A DNA stretch of 27,629 nt from Saksenaea vasiformis B4078 (lineage: Eukaryota; Mucoromycota; Mucoromycetes; Mucorales; Saksenaeaceae), in NCBI GenBank assembly GCA_000697055.1, contig JNDT01001675.1, forward strand, positions 1 through 27,629. The letters are read 5' to 3'. This document shows, one piece after another, positions 12,826 through 23,229 of this stretch (the first letter of the stretch is position 1; each line of letters opens with the position of its first letter). The notes below the pieces were generated by a model that did not search any database, was not told where the DNA came from, and saw nothing but the letters and a program-made list of their open reading frames with translations. The position numbers were made by a program, and so were the translations under genes.

Positions 12826-15800
12826 TCATTGCTGCATCCTCCTTGATGCCCTTCGTTGGAGCTCTACATGTCTCATGTATTCCTAGAAAGAAAGAAAAAA
12901 AAGAAACTCGCTAAGTCGAAATCCACAGGACCCGATCGCTCCTTACCTTGAATTTGAATGACGAGTCTTGTCGAACAAACGGATGACAAAGTAGTTCTGC
13001 AGCTGTGGGGCGGTTGATTGGGTTGCTGTATCATGCCAATCATTTATCAGCCAAATGGAAATGAACACAGGAGTGTATGACTTACATGATGAAACATTGT
13101 TTGAGGAAATCTTGTGCTTGTTCTGATATATCTTCAGGGATAGGTGGGGCTTGATATTTTCCGAGCTTTGCATGTATTTTGTTAGAATAGCCAACCTGAT
13201 AATCAGAGAACAACAACTACTTACTTTATACAATGCTGCCAGCATATTTAGATCCAACCATGGATGTTTGCCGCTCAGCATTTCAATCACCGTACAGCCC
13301 ATACTCCTATGTACCCCATCATCTCTTGAGAAATCTGTGTTCTCCTGCTTTGCTGTGTCTTACCAGATATCGATCTTTGCGCTGTAGTTGGTTCCTGTGA
13401 CAACTTCAGGCGCCATCCAGAACACAGTACCTAGTGTTCAACACAAATCAGTCACCTATCCTTCGTTTCATGCCAACCTTTCGTTTCCCATACCTCGCAT
13501 AAGGGAATTCTGTGAGTTTGGATCATATGCCTTGTCTTGGCCACCAGGTTTCGATAGACCAAAGTCAGTGATTTTGCAGATGCCATCGTGATCCAGCAGG
13601 ATGTTGCCTGCTTTAATATCCTATCATGCCAGCAAGGGATTAGTTTCCGTCCCATACATGAAATGCATCCTCACTCACTCGATGTAAGATGTTACGGTCA
13701 TGTAGGTACTCCAAGCCGAGCAGAATTTGTCGTGTGAAATAGCGCACAAGCTTTTCCTCAAACTTCCCTGTCTTACTCAGCATACTGGCAATACTTCCAC
13801 CAGGAACGTATTCTAGGAAGATATACAGGTAGCCTTCATCTTCGTCAGCATCATAACCGAGGTACTGAACAATGTTGTCATGATTCAAGGGAGCCAGTAA
13901 GGTAATCTCACGATAAATGGCATCCACTTGTTCACGTAGTTCGGGGTTATTTCGGTCAGCCTTCGTAATTGGCAGTTCGACTTGTTTCCCTGCAATCCAT
14001 TCACCCGCTGCTATATTCAGAACGTGATAGACTCGGCCAAATGAACCTTTTCCGATAAGTTCACCACGCATCCACTGCATCTTTGTGGGCTCTGTAGCAG
14101 CGTCAGTACCCCAATCATACGCTTATTTTTGTTTACTTTACCTGGGATTTCGCCTGGCAAGGGAGGAGCTTGGGCTACTCTTTCTACTGCCATGCCGGGT
14201 TTTACTTGTTGCACCTTGCGTCCCCACATCTTGGTACTTTTACGGCGCAAGATTTGGTTCACTTTGATAACGTTAAAGGCCTGCTTCCAGTTACGATGTG
14301 CTTCGCTTGCCACAATTCTCACTGATTTCTTACGACCCGGGAGACGTCTTGACGTGGAGGTGGACGTTGGTGGTGTTGCTGCTGCTGCTGCTGCTGATGT
14401 CGTCGTTGTGGGAAGTGGTAAAGGTGGTTCTTCCAGTATTTCTTCATCCAGATCGTGACCCGGCAGGTACTTGTCGATGTCTCGGTAAAGTTTTTCAAAT
14501 GTCGGACGCTCTGCCCAATCGTTGTACTCGCTATCAGAAGGATCCTGAAGAGAGATGGGAGAAGAGGTGCTGACAGATGATTGTGGTGTCCTTGGTTCAC
14601 CACGTGGTGTATGTGGGGAGTGTTGAGATCGACCGGAGGAAGGACCTGGAGAAGGTGCTGATGGAATTTGGATGTGAAGACGGTTATTCTGTGGCCTGTA
14701 ACCTGAATCGTTCAAAGTCAATTGTTCCACTGCTTCGTCAACGAGCGTGGTACCCGATTGAGATACGTGAGATCCATTATCAACAAGCGTAGCGCCTGAG
14801 TGAGAAACATAGGATTCGGGATCAACCAGTGTGGTGCCTGAGTGAGATACGTAGGATGCATCTTCCTCATGGTCTGCCGACACAGATTGTTCCTCGATTG
14901 GCCACAAGTGAGAGTTTGAAGCTCGACGAGACGCCAGCACGCTTGCCTGCGTTGGCGTGATACTTCCCTCTTCAGCCTGTGGATTACCAGGAGGGACAGC
15001 CCACAAAGCCACAGATGGAGTAACCGTCTTAGCACTTACAGGTGTTTCAGCGTAGGAACCATCCGTTCTCTCTGATAAAGAGGATTGGGGACGAGGAGGA
15101 ACAGCCCACAGGGAAACAGACGGCGTAGCTTCATTCATTGATCCTGTACTTTTCTCAGACGAAGTGGACTGAGGACGGGGAGGAACAGCCCAGAGGGAAG
15201 CAGAAGGAGTGCATTCGTTCATCGAACCGGTGCTTTTCTCGGAAGAGGTTGATTGGGGACGAGGAGGTACAGCCCAGAGGGAAATAGACGACGGAACATC
15301 ATTCGTTGATCCCGCGCTTTTTTCGGAAGAGGTAGATTGAGGACGAGGTGGCACCGCCCACAGGGAAACAGACGGGGCGTTTTCATTTGTTGATCCCGTA
15401 CCTCTCTCAGGAGAAGTGGATCGGAGGCGGCCGGTTGATTGGAGTGCTGGTGTCGATTTCGAAGCCGCAGGTACGCCAACGAAAGGCTCGTTTGTTTTAC
15501 CCGAGAAACTTGGCTGTAGTCGAGGCGGCACAGCCCACAACGAATCGGGCGCCTTTGCTCTTTCTGTCATGTGAGGTGAAACAATCCAGGCCTCAGCAGG
15601 ACCAGAGCTGGATGGAGTCGTTGCCTGATCAGAGGAGGTGGAGTGCTCGGTTGACGCCGTGCTTCTTCCAGAAGAACGTTTGTAATGTTTCTCAAAGTAG
15701 CCACTGTCGTCCCTATACTCGTCTGCTGGAGTGCCAGAGGCATGCTGCGGTTCATTATACACAGAACCATCCAGCTGTGGCACAGGCGGGTCACTTAACT

Positions 15801-17322
15801 GGAACCCACTTACTGTGGCAACGGGACTAGCCCGCTCCGATACGTGACCTGCGGTACGCGAAGTTGGAGGAGTATATGCATCGGCATAAGGTGGTTGCCA
15901 AGTAGTCTGTGTTGGTGAACTATCCGTTGGCGCGTAGTACGGCTGTGTATGATGGTATCCAGGTCTATTTTAAAGTATAAGCCATTGATTATCATCTAAC
16001 TGACAAATAATACCTTTTCGGATATGATGATGGTTTTGATGGTTGTATGTCTATTGCTTTCACCAAGATCCGTTTTGTCATGATATCATCTGAACTTCGA
16101 CAGACGCGTAAAAGCTCTTCGTCAGATAAAGCAATATCTACGCATTTCATGTCAGGAGACAACCCAAGATAAATGACCCTACGTGTATTCTTTTTTTTTA
16201 CCTGGACGGTTGCCATTATCATGGAAAAACTGGTACTTATCGTGCGCACCTTCCAAACTCATTTTTTTAAGGATCAAGTACTTGATATGTTGGGCATCAC
16301 ACGTATCATTCACAATCAACCGGAAGAGCATTTCCGAATCTTTGGTCACCTGGATTGGATGCTCATGCGATGGGAGCGCTGCTGCTGGTGGTTGTGAAGG
16401 AGCAGGAGCAGGAGCGGAAGGAATGGTTGTTACTGGAATTCGACTGCCTGCCATCTTCCATCCTCTCTCAGGATCGGTCGAGTATCTAGGGCTGTTGGGA
16501 CTACGCATCCAATCACCAGTACCGGCGGCCGTGGCACTGCTATTATTGTTGCCGGCTGCATACCGTCCGCTATTTAACGGGCCAGTGGGCATGTAGGGAT
16601 GGGTCGGTCTTCCTCTGGACATGGATGAGAAGGGTATGAACTGTGGAACTTGAATGCCTTGAATAAGGCTCGGGATCTCGGCTGAATAGGAAGAGGTACG
16701 AGTGGGGATAGGGGGCATTTGACCTTTATAGTCGTGGTCGGCTGTGCCGGATTGCTGTGGCCGGACAGCATTCGCATAGTAAGGACTTGCCATTCGAGGT
16801 GGAGTTGCTGGAAACGGTCTTGCCTGCATACGTTGACGATAGCCCGTCATATCCGGAGTATCTCGAAGTGGGCGTTCGTTACTCAGCGCAGTGGACGTTG
16901 CTGCAACTGTATCCTCCTATCTTTCTGTCAGTTTCTACCAAGTTGCGTGAACGAACGCGGCGGCAAACCGTTGAAAACACTCACATATTTTGATACAGGA
17001 TTCGTTCTTAGCGTCTGAATGTGATGGTATAATAATCGTTTCTCGTCATCTCGGGATCCTGGTAACAGATCATTTAAATCGTCCATCGTCAAGTCAAGAA
17101 ATTGTCGACCATGAAGATTATGTTCTAATGAATTCGAAGTTAGGAGAAGATTGCGGTGTTCCTTTTAAACTTGCCTTTGAAATTACGCGCAACGATGGGC
17201 CATCCATTGTCTTCTAACCATGTTGTAACTTTTTCTATAGGCCATTCTTCTTCACCTAGCCGACCTTTTTCACGAAACAAATGTACTTGTTTGTTCATGC
17301 TGAGTCCGCCTTCTATTGCCAT
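12826..17322 (-). CDS. Bck1/Mkh1-type MAPKKK with SAM and Ras-binding-like domains
   Basis: MAP kinase kinase kinase, closest by its kinase motifs to Bck1/Mkh1 (cell-wall-integrity cascade below protein kinase C). A Ste11/Byr2-like role is the alternative, because an N-terminal SAM domain is present. Twelve exons: 17322-17175, 17124-16985, 16916-16202, 16137-16014, 15964-14142, 14091-13679, 13620-13494, 13430-13364, 13306-13225, 13165-13086, 13025-12947 and 12882-12826, giving 1284 residues. SAM domain about 27-92 (WPIEKVTTWLEDNGW ... MDDLNDLLPGS). RBD-like region about 290-365, ending in ALSDEELLRVCR. Long Ser/Pro-rich linker with two tandem-repeat arrays and a poly-Ala run. Kinase from about 990: GKGSFGRVY, Lys1019 in IAGKQVE (Gly replaces the usual Val), HRD at 1120-1122, DFG at 1140-1142, GTVFWMAPEV. 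Intron 1 needs a GC donor. A 39-nt in-frame segment (15813-15775) with GTAAGT...CAG ends could be an optional intron. Confidence 0.93.
14738..14863 (-). repeat. 42-nt tandem repeat, 3 copies, in MAPKKK linker
   Basis: Three copies with a constant 42-base spacing (TCAAC cores at 14738, 14780 and 14822 on the plus strand) encode variants of YVSHSGTTLVD plus three linker residues. They lie in the disordered Ser-rich linker of the MAPKKK. The copies differ at several synonymous and conservative positions. Confidence 0.9.
14990..15560 (-). repeat. 84-nt tandem repeat (LWAVPPRPQS) in MAPKKK linker
   Basis: Six LWAVPP motifs occur. Four are in exact 84-nt register (cores at 15101, 15185, 15269 and 15353). 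Flanking copies lie at 14996 (105 nt away) and about 15530 (177 nt away), so the edges carry insertions. Each full unit encodes 28 residues of the pattern SLWAVPPRPQSTSSEKS-GS-NE--PS. The conserved Trp/Pro core with a variable Ser/Thr spacer suggests a repeated short linear binding motif (inference). Confidence 0.92.
17125..17174 (-). other. GC-AG intron (MAPKKK intron 1)
   Basis: The SAM-domain frame (VARNFK joined to EHNLHGRQF) requires TCAAAG|GCAAGTTTAA with acceptor AATTCATTAG. The downstream GT would give an immediate stop. Confidence 0.85.
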
Positions 17323-17438
17323 TCTAGGCTAGAAAACTTATTGTCTTTTTTTTCTTTTTTTTCTTTTTCTTTTTTCTTTTTTAGCCAGCGAGCGCACTCT
17401 CGTACTGAATTTTTGAGGTTGAATCCGAGCAAAAAAAG

Positions 17439-17449
17439 GTCACGTGGGT
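17439..17449. promoter_or_regulatory. E-box (CACGTG) in MAPKKK promoter region
   Basis: GGTCACGTGGG, with a CACGTG bHLH core, lies about 120 bp upstream of the MAPKKK ATG. The identical 11-mer occurs inside the inverted repeat at 3008-3063. Regulatory role inferred from position only. Confidence 0.35.
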
Positions 17450-18047
17450 CCGTTATTTTTTTGAAGTGCCGTGCGGAACAACTTCCATCGAACTCCTTCT
17501 TTACAAGCCGCACATCCACCGAACCGCGGAATTGGGTACATCCACTAATGCTCGCAGTCTTGATCTGGACTTTATGAAAGCAGTAAACGTGAGCAAAGAT
17601 AGGAGTAGATAGATATGTAAATGTTTCTCTGAAGCCATTTTCATCGTCCATATACTCTCATTCTCTTCCAGCTGCTTTATCGCTATGTAACACACGGATT
17701 TGCGAAGGAGACACAGCATACCTGTATTGTTTAGCAAATGCTTCCGGTTGTTGTTCTAAAGCAAACTCATGTACGGTAGTTTTCTCTCGTTCTGTTATCT
17801 TAATTACATTGTAATAGTCTCGAGGCCATGTAAGATCGATCCACTGGTCTTATCATCCTCAACGAACATAATTCGTAATAGATGTCCCTCTGACGAAACT
17901 GTTTCAGTAAGAGATGCGGAGAAAGAAAAATTATCGAGAACACATTTATGATCCTACAGGAAGCCCAATAAAGAAAGCCACGTACTTGCGCGCACTTAAA
18001 ACCATGCCAGAAACAGCGAGATGGCGGCCCTAATGAAAAAGTTATAA

Positions 18048-18612
18048 GTGCCAAACGAACGGTTCCATCGTACAATGGTAACACAGTTTAACAAAGCCAA
18101 TAGCTCAGGCCTGAAACTGTACTACAACGAAGGTACCGATAGTAACTGTGTTGTGTCCATCTATTCAATGCGTGGCAATCTTACCAGCAAAATGGAAGCT
18201 ATCCCTGAAATAACCGTGGATTGTACAATGCATTCAGTACGCGTGTCCACAAATATATTGACGCCATTGAAAGCCAACGTAGCGCGAAAGAAGTGGATGC
18301 TTATGGTTCACAGTAATCTGGTATCTGGTATGTGAGATATTAGACGTTGTTTCGTTTCTTCTTCTCTGTGGCGGTAATAAACTCCATCGTACACACCGCG
18401 GATGGACTCGGGTCTAGATCCATGTGCTGACACAGTGCCAGAATCAAGGCCAGGTACCAATCATCAAGAATGCCAAATCTATTGTACAGGTTTTAAGAAT
18501 ATGGGCTCCGAAATGTCAAACCGACAAGCAGATAAGTGAGGGCAGACCTACTACAAAGGGACGTCCACCTATAAATAGAGGTCTTCAAGGCAAAAATGCA
18601 ATACGATACTAA
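18048..18612 (+). other. unassigned open frames, possibly a transposase relic
   Basis: Two plus-strand frames (18048-18335, inner ATG at 18075, and 18424-18612) read like protein. The first contains KMEAIPEITVDCTMHS, loosely like the region around the first catalytic Asp of MULE-type transposases. The second ends in EGRPTTKGRPPINRG, a GRP-rich AT-hook-like tail common in transposases. No full domain can be assembled, so no function is assigned. Confidence 0.25.
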
Positions 18613-18793
18613 ATTCGCATGATATGCCGCATCCCAACTTTCATTTAAGCACAACCATAGCCGATGTCTGCGATTTCCATAAATAGAAATCGAAAGAAGA
18701 CATCCACCGTATACATATATACATTGCGTACGATTATAGTTCCAGCGTCCTTCCCACTGACATAAATCAAAGCTTAGTCTTCAATGGTATTTA

Positions 18794-18799
18794 TTTATT
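18794..18799 (-). terminator. polyadenylation signal of NDK gene
   Basis: TTTATT on the plus strand is AATAAA on the minus strand, 15 nt past the NDK stop codon. An overlapping second copy sits at 18790-18795. Confidence 0.6.
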
Positions 18800-18813
18800 G
18801 AACAAAAACTCGC

Positions 18814-19491
18814 TTAGTTTTCGTAGATCAAGGAGTGAAGAGACTTGCTGCGTTCATAAGCCTTGACACCACGGGGGAACCACAAAGCGATCTCGCGTTC
18901 AGCGGATTCGACGGAGTCAGAACCGTGGCAGATGTTACGGCCCTAGAGTTAAGGCAAAAAAAAAAACAAGAACTCGTCAGCCAACCAGCCATCAACATTG
19001 GTAGCACGAGCGCCACCTGTAGGAACGAAGGAAAAAGAAAAAAAAACTTACGACTTCAATGCAGAAATCACCACGGATGGTACCGGGGGCACTGGCAAGG
19101 GGGTTGGTCTCACCCAACATCTTGCGACCAACTTTGACAACATCCTTACCAGCCCAGACCATACCAACAACGGGACCGGAGGACATGTACTCGATCAAGC
19201 TAGGGAAGAAACCCTTACCCTTCAAGTCTTGGTACTGTAGTAAAAGAGAGACACATAAGAAAAGGAATACAGTATATTTTTTTTCTTTGACTTACGTGCT
19301 CCTCAAGCATTTCCTGAGTAGGGTGCAACAACTCAAGGGCAAGAAGCTGGTAACCACGCTGCTCGAAACGCTTGACGATTTCACCAACAAGACCGCGCTG
19401 AACGCCTAAATATTGAATTTAATTAATAAATTGATCATAATCATATCACCAGCATACCGTCAGGCTTGACCATAATGTAAGTACGTTCCAT
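18814..19491 (-). CDS. ndk1: nucleoside diphosphate kinase
   Basis: Transfers the gamma-phosphate of ATP to other nucleoside diphosphates through a phosphohistidine, balancing cytosolic NTP pools. Four exons: 19491-19458, 19405-19296, 19234-19052 and 18942-18814, giving 151 residues, the standard length of the hexameric eukaryotic enzyme. The start [20 protein letters not shown] is typical. Also seen are [33 protein letters not shown] and the catalytic His115 in [10 protein letters not shown], ending in LIYEN. Codon choice is strongly biased to GCT, GTC, AAG and TTC, as in highly expressed genes. Intron 3 (18943-19051) contains an extra internal acceptor (see findings). It lies 118 bp downstream of the nucleoporin gene on the same strand. 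Confidence 0.97.
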
Positions 19492-19609
19492 TGCTGATAA
19501 TTTACGCTTGAAAGAAGAAGAGCAAAAAAAATTTTTGTGAAAAAAAAACCTTGTTTATTTAACAGTCTGAGCGTGAATTAAATTTTTTTTTTGTTTGACC
19601 GGTGCCTGA

Positions 19610-22049
19610 TCAACAAATCCCAGCACGAAGCTCTTCTCGCTTGGAGAAACGCTGTGTATAATATTCCTCTTCCAATTTTATCTTCTCATGTAACATCGCC
19701 ACCTTATCCGTCAATGCAAGGAATGTCTGATTTTGTGCTTGTATAATATGTGCAATATCTAAAAAGGAACATGTTAACTATTTCATCTTGTATAGGTAGA
19801 TTGTACCTTGAGGAGAACGGGTCCTGTTCTTCGCCCATGAATCCAATGTTCGTTCAATTTCCTATACCAATGTTATATATATACATCACTTTCATCTACT
19901 CTGTACACTAACCCAAATTGTCTTCCTGTATTCTTCTAATCGTTCGCTCATTTGATTAGCAAGCACAATAAAATAACTATATCCAAATGTTAGTTTCCCA
20001 TTCTATCTCTTCTTTTAAAAATTAAACATACTCATCGTCAGCCCCGTAACCAAATAACCATGGCGCTGTACGTCCTGAATGTTTACATGCTTCAATGATT
20101 GCACTTCCATCTGCTGCATGTCGAAGTTGTTCCTGAACCGTATCAAAAAGCCTTCCAGTCGCTTCCTTATGTCCCTTCAACTGACTTGATAGGGCGTTTA
20201 ATCGCTACAAATATCATTGATAAAACTGTCTAATAAAAACCTCACATAGAACACATACCTGTGACAGAGACTCTATATCTGTTTTTGCTTTCTCCATAGA
20301 CTCGGTGTGACGAGAAGTGCTTTGTTTTAAAAGATATTGGCATCGCTGAGTTTCTCCTCGAATATAAGCATCAAGGTCATTTAGTTCTTTTTGAGCCGCT
20401 TCTGGTAGTTCTGTGAATCTCGTCTCTGGCAAAATATTGTCAATTCGGAAATTGGTATTTACAATAATCTTATTCTCTCTAAATCCAGAATCAGTATAAT
20501 GTGGGACAGCTTCACCAGAACTTACAGTAGCCCTTGCATGGCTGGTGGGATCACAGTCGCATGAATCTGAGAAGGTGGTACTGTGGAGATCTGCGTTAGC
20601 TCTTGGATGATTTTATCTAAAGAGAAAGGATTTGGTTTGGATACTGGTGCAGCGGTTGGCGCGGCAGAAAACGTGAAAGCACCAGCACCAGTTGGAGCTG
20701 GAGCGCTTGTTGTAGCCGCAGTAGACGTGGTAGTAGCTCCTGTTGATGCAGTTGTCCTGCTTTCATCTTTCTTGGCAGCAGGTGCTCCAAATGAAAATGG
20801 TGAAGATGGTGCAGGGCTTTTTGCGGTGGTATCCTCGGAGATTTTTGCGCCACCAAAAGAAAGTGCAGGTGTCGTCGTGGTCGACGATGTAGTTTTCGGG
20901 GCATCGAATGAGAAGGTTGGAGTACTTGTAGTGGTAGTAGCCGCGGTGGTGGATGACGTTGTCTTTGGTGCACCAAAGGTAAAACTAGGTGCGGAAGTCG
21001 TTGCACTTGCTGCAGTTGTAGTACTTGATGCTGAGGTCGTTGGAGTACCAAATGAAAATGCTGACGTTTTTGGAGCAGTGCTACTGGCTGGCGTGGAATC
21101 CGTCTTGGCTGAACCAAAACTAAAAACGGACGTAGTTGGGGCTTCTGTCGTAGTAGCTGTGACAGATGCTGAGGTTGTAGGCAAGCTAAATGCAGATATT
21201 GTTGAAGGTTTTTCGGTCGAAATCGTGCTAGGAGCAGTAGCAGCAGCAGAGCCTGGCAGAGCTGCTGTTGTGGCAGGCGCGCTTCCGAACGTGAACGCAG
21301 ACGCTGTAGTTGTCGGTGCAGATGTAGCAGCAGAAGTCTGCAAAGAAGAAGTACCAAAAGCAGATCCTACCGCTCCCGTCTGGGGTTGTGTGCCAAAAGT
21401 AAAAGCAGGCGTAGGGGCAGCTGTAGTCTTTGAAGTGGAACCTGCACCAAATGCACTGGCCGTAGCTGTCGTAGTTGCTTGTGTACTTGTGGTCGATGGA
21501 ATCGAGAATGTGATTGCTGATGTCGTGGCAGGTTGAGGAGAAGGACTAAACGCGAAACCAGTAGTCGCGGGTGGAGCAGGAGCTGGTGCGGTGACAGTAG
21601 CATCAGCATGATCAGAAGCTGAGCGTTTATACGATTCTACAGGCTTTGCTGGAGGCGTCATTGTCATCTCCGAAGATGATCGCAGCAATGGGCTTGGTTG
21701 ATTGGAGCCAAATGGTGTTGTTGCTGGTGACGGTACCGAAAACGTGAAAGGCGACGTAGGCGTCGATGGGCGAGAGACTGCGGTCGTTGGCGACCCAAAC
21801 GCTGGAGGCTGATTTCCGGGAGAAGGCGATCCGGTACCAAAAGTAAACACGCCTTGGGGACTACTAGGTTGACTTCCGAAATTAAAGCTTACGGGTGAAG
21901 TGGACGCACTTCCGGCATTAAAAACGAAATTGGGGAGGTTTGCATCAGACCCCCCACTTCCGCCTTTTTTCGATCTATGGGTTCTTCTACTGTTTTACAG
22001 GAAAATTATGAGCAACATTCTCGTCAGAGGTATGCATAGCGTACCTCAT
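19610..22049 (-). CDS. FG-repeat nucleoporin, Nup49/p58 type
   Basis: Central-channel FG nucleoporin. The N-terminal part carries the nuclear pore permeability barrier; the C-terminal coiled coil binds Nsp1/Nup62-class partners. Seven exons: 22049-22045, 21989-20526, 20478-20259, 20204-20032, 19976-19913, 19861-19807 and 19758-19610, giving 709 residues. The first coding exon is only ATGAG. Residues to about 490 are Ala/Thr/Ser-rich with many FTFG, AFG and FSFG repeats. Then comes a helical region beginning FRIDNILPETRFTELPE, with Q-KELNDLDAYI and long Leu/Glu heptads to the C-terminus. The LP-E..Q..L..LD.YI pattern matches Nup49/p58; Nup57/54 or Nup62/Nsp1 are alternatives. The frame is confirmed by phase agreement at all six introns. 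Confidence 0.85.
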
Positions 22050-22453
22050 ATCGCGAACTTAGAAGAAAAATGAAAAAACTTGTTCTGACGCCCAAAAATC
22101 GTCGGGTTTCATCATATGACGTCACTCTCTGCAATTGCAGCTCGCGAGTCGTCGGCTACAGCATCTGTCCCCTGTTTCCTTTATCCTATGTAACTCGCGG
22201 GAAGCCTTTCAATGACTTATACAGACAGTATAAGCAAATATACCTGGAGATATGGGAAAATTTCACTGTAAGCCGAAATAGTCGCAGAAGGTCGCACATA
22301 CTGTTTATTGAAAGTCACCGCTGTTATGCCACCACTACTACAGCCTGCAGTGATCATGAAAGGGATACCCAAGAATACGGTGGAAATTTTGCTTTTTTTT
22401 TTCTTCATTATCTTGCATCATATAGTATATGAAGGACATGGCAGATCTCATAA

Positions 22454-22479
22454 TCTCAAGCCCCGCGGTTCGGGTGAGA
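22454..22479. repeat. imperfect GC-rich hairpin
   Basis: TCTCA at 22454 pairs with TGAGA at the right end. Inside, CCCG pairs with CGGG around a CGGTT loop. It could be a transcript hairpin or a relic transposon end. No terminal CTRR was found nearby. Confidence 0.35.
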
Positions 22480-22620
22480 ATTGAAAAGAAAAGAATAAAA
22501 TTTCCAGTGTCGTCTTAGCAACGTTATTATCAATAAATAGTCTGGGAAGCAAAACCATATAAAAGGGCGAGACAGACAGAAGTAGAGCGCAGAATATCAT
22601 TTGCCTGCTACCGTCTGTGA

Positions 22621-22638
22621 TGCTGTTATATAACAGCA
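22621..22638. repeat. 18-bp perfect palindrome
   Basis: TGCTGTTATATAACAGCA is identical to its reverse complement. The surroundings are A/T-rich and without genes. It may bind a dimeric factor or be fortuitous. Confidence 0.7.
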
Positions 22639-23229
22639 CGGGTTGCGCTACATCCAGACGCTGATCGTAATATAAATAATAATACACTTGTGCCCTCAAC
22701 TACAGTCAAATCAAGTGTCAGATAAGGGATAGTTTGAATTGGTACACAGATCACCACATGTCGGTTGTTTGCTCCACACCGCATCTGTGTGCTACATTTC
22801 TACATGCTTTCATTAACGCGTGACATAGGTACAACGCGTGTTGATTCAGTTTTGGATACTTGTGACGCTTTTGGTAGACAGACAGCGTGTCTAGCTAAGC
22901 ACATCTTCGACAGACTTTGGATGAAGGCTTATGGTGAATTACCTGGTTCGTCAAGATATGGCAGGGCGACCATTGCAGGCTATTGGGGGTTTCCATCATT
23001 ACATTAATCGTCACCTGTGAATAAATTCGTCGAATGATACCACAGATCAGGAGCAGCAAGACTGTTTACTTGGATGTGGTTATATATAATCATGTACTAA
23101 ATGTTATTATGATCAACCAGCCTATTTATCATTAACAATAATGGCAGCTTGGTTTTTGCCTTAGAGACCGGCAGCTTTCCAAATGTGGAACCGTGATCTG
23201 TCAAAAAGGATTCCATATAAGAGTCCAAA

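Larger units (their letters stand above)
17323..18813. other. 1.5-kb spacer upstream of MAPKKK
   Basis: Nearest the MAPKKK start lies a pyrimidine-rich T/C tract at about 17340-17383, then CACGTG at 17441-17446 (about 120 bp upstream of the ATG), a plausible promoter layout. Beyond it no assignable gene was found apart from the unassigned open frames at 18048-18612. The right end contains the polyadenylation signal of the NDK gene. Confidence 0.5.
22050..23229. other. 1.2-kb spacer with two inverted repeats
   Basis: The left part is the nucleoporin promoter region. No gene is recognisable; ORFs here (22070-22432, 22765-23007) carry no motif. Contains an imperfect hairpin at 22454-22479 and an 18-bp perfect palindrome at 22621-22638. 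Confidence 0.5.

Noticed and set aside
16138..16201. apparent frameshift at a nine-A run in the MAPKKK
   Set aside because: A 64-nt intron with GTAAAA donor, CTGAC branch site and GCGTAG acceptor restores the frame and joins NGNRP to DIALSDEELL.
20583..21536. 317-codon plus-strand ORF opposite the nucleoporin
   Set aside because: Mirror of the Ala/Thr-rich FG-repeat exon; its Val/Ala-rich product is a composition artefact and the minus strand has a complete spliced gene.
22070..22432. 120-codon ORF upstream of the nucleoporin
   Set aside because: Starts beside the nucleoporin start on the opposite strand, no domain, no splice continuation; probably chance.
22454..22479. tRNA T-arm-like GCGGTTCGGG
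   Set aside because: No acceptor stem, D-arm or anticodon arm around it; only a hairpin remains.
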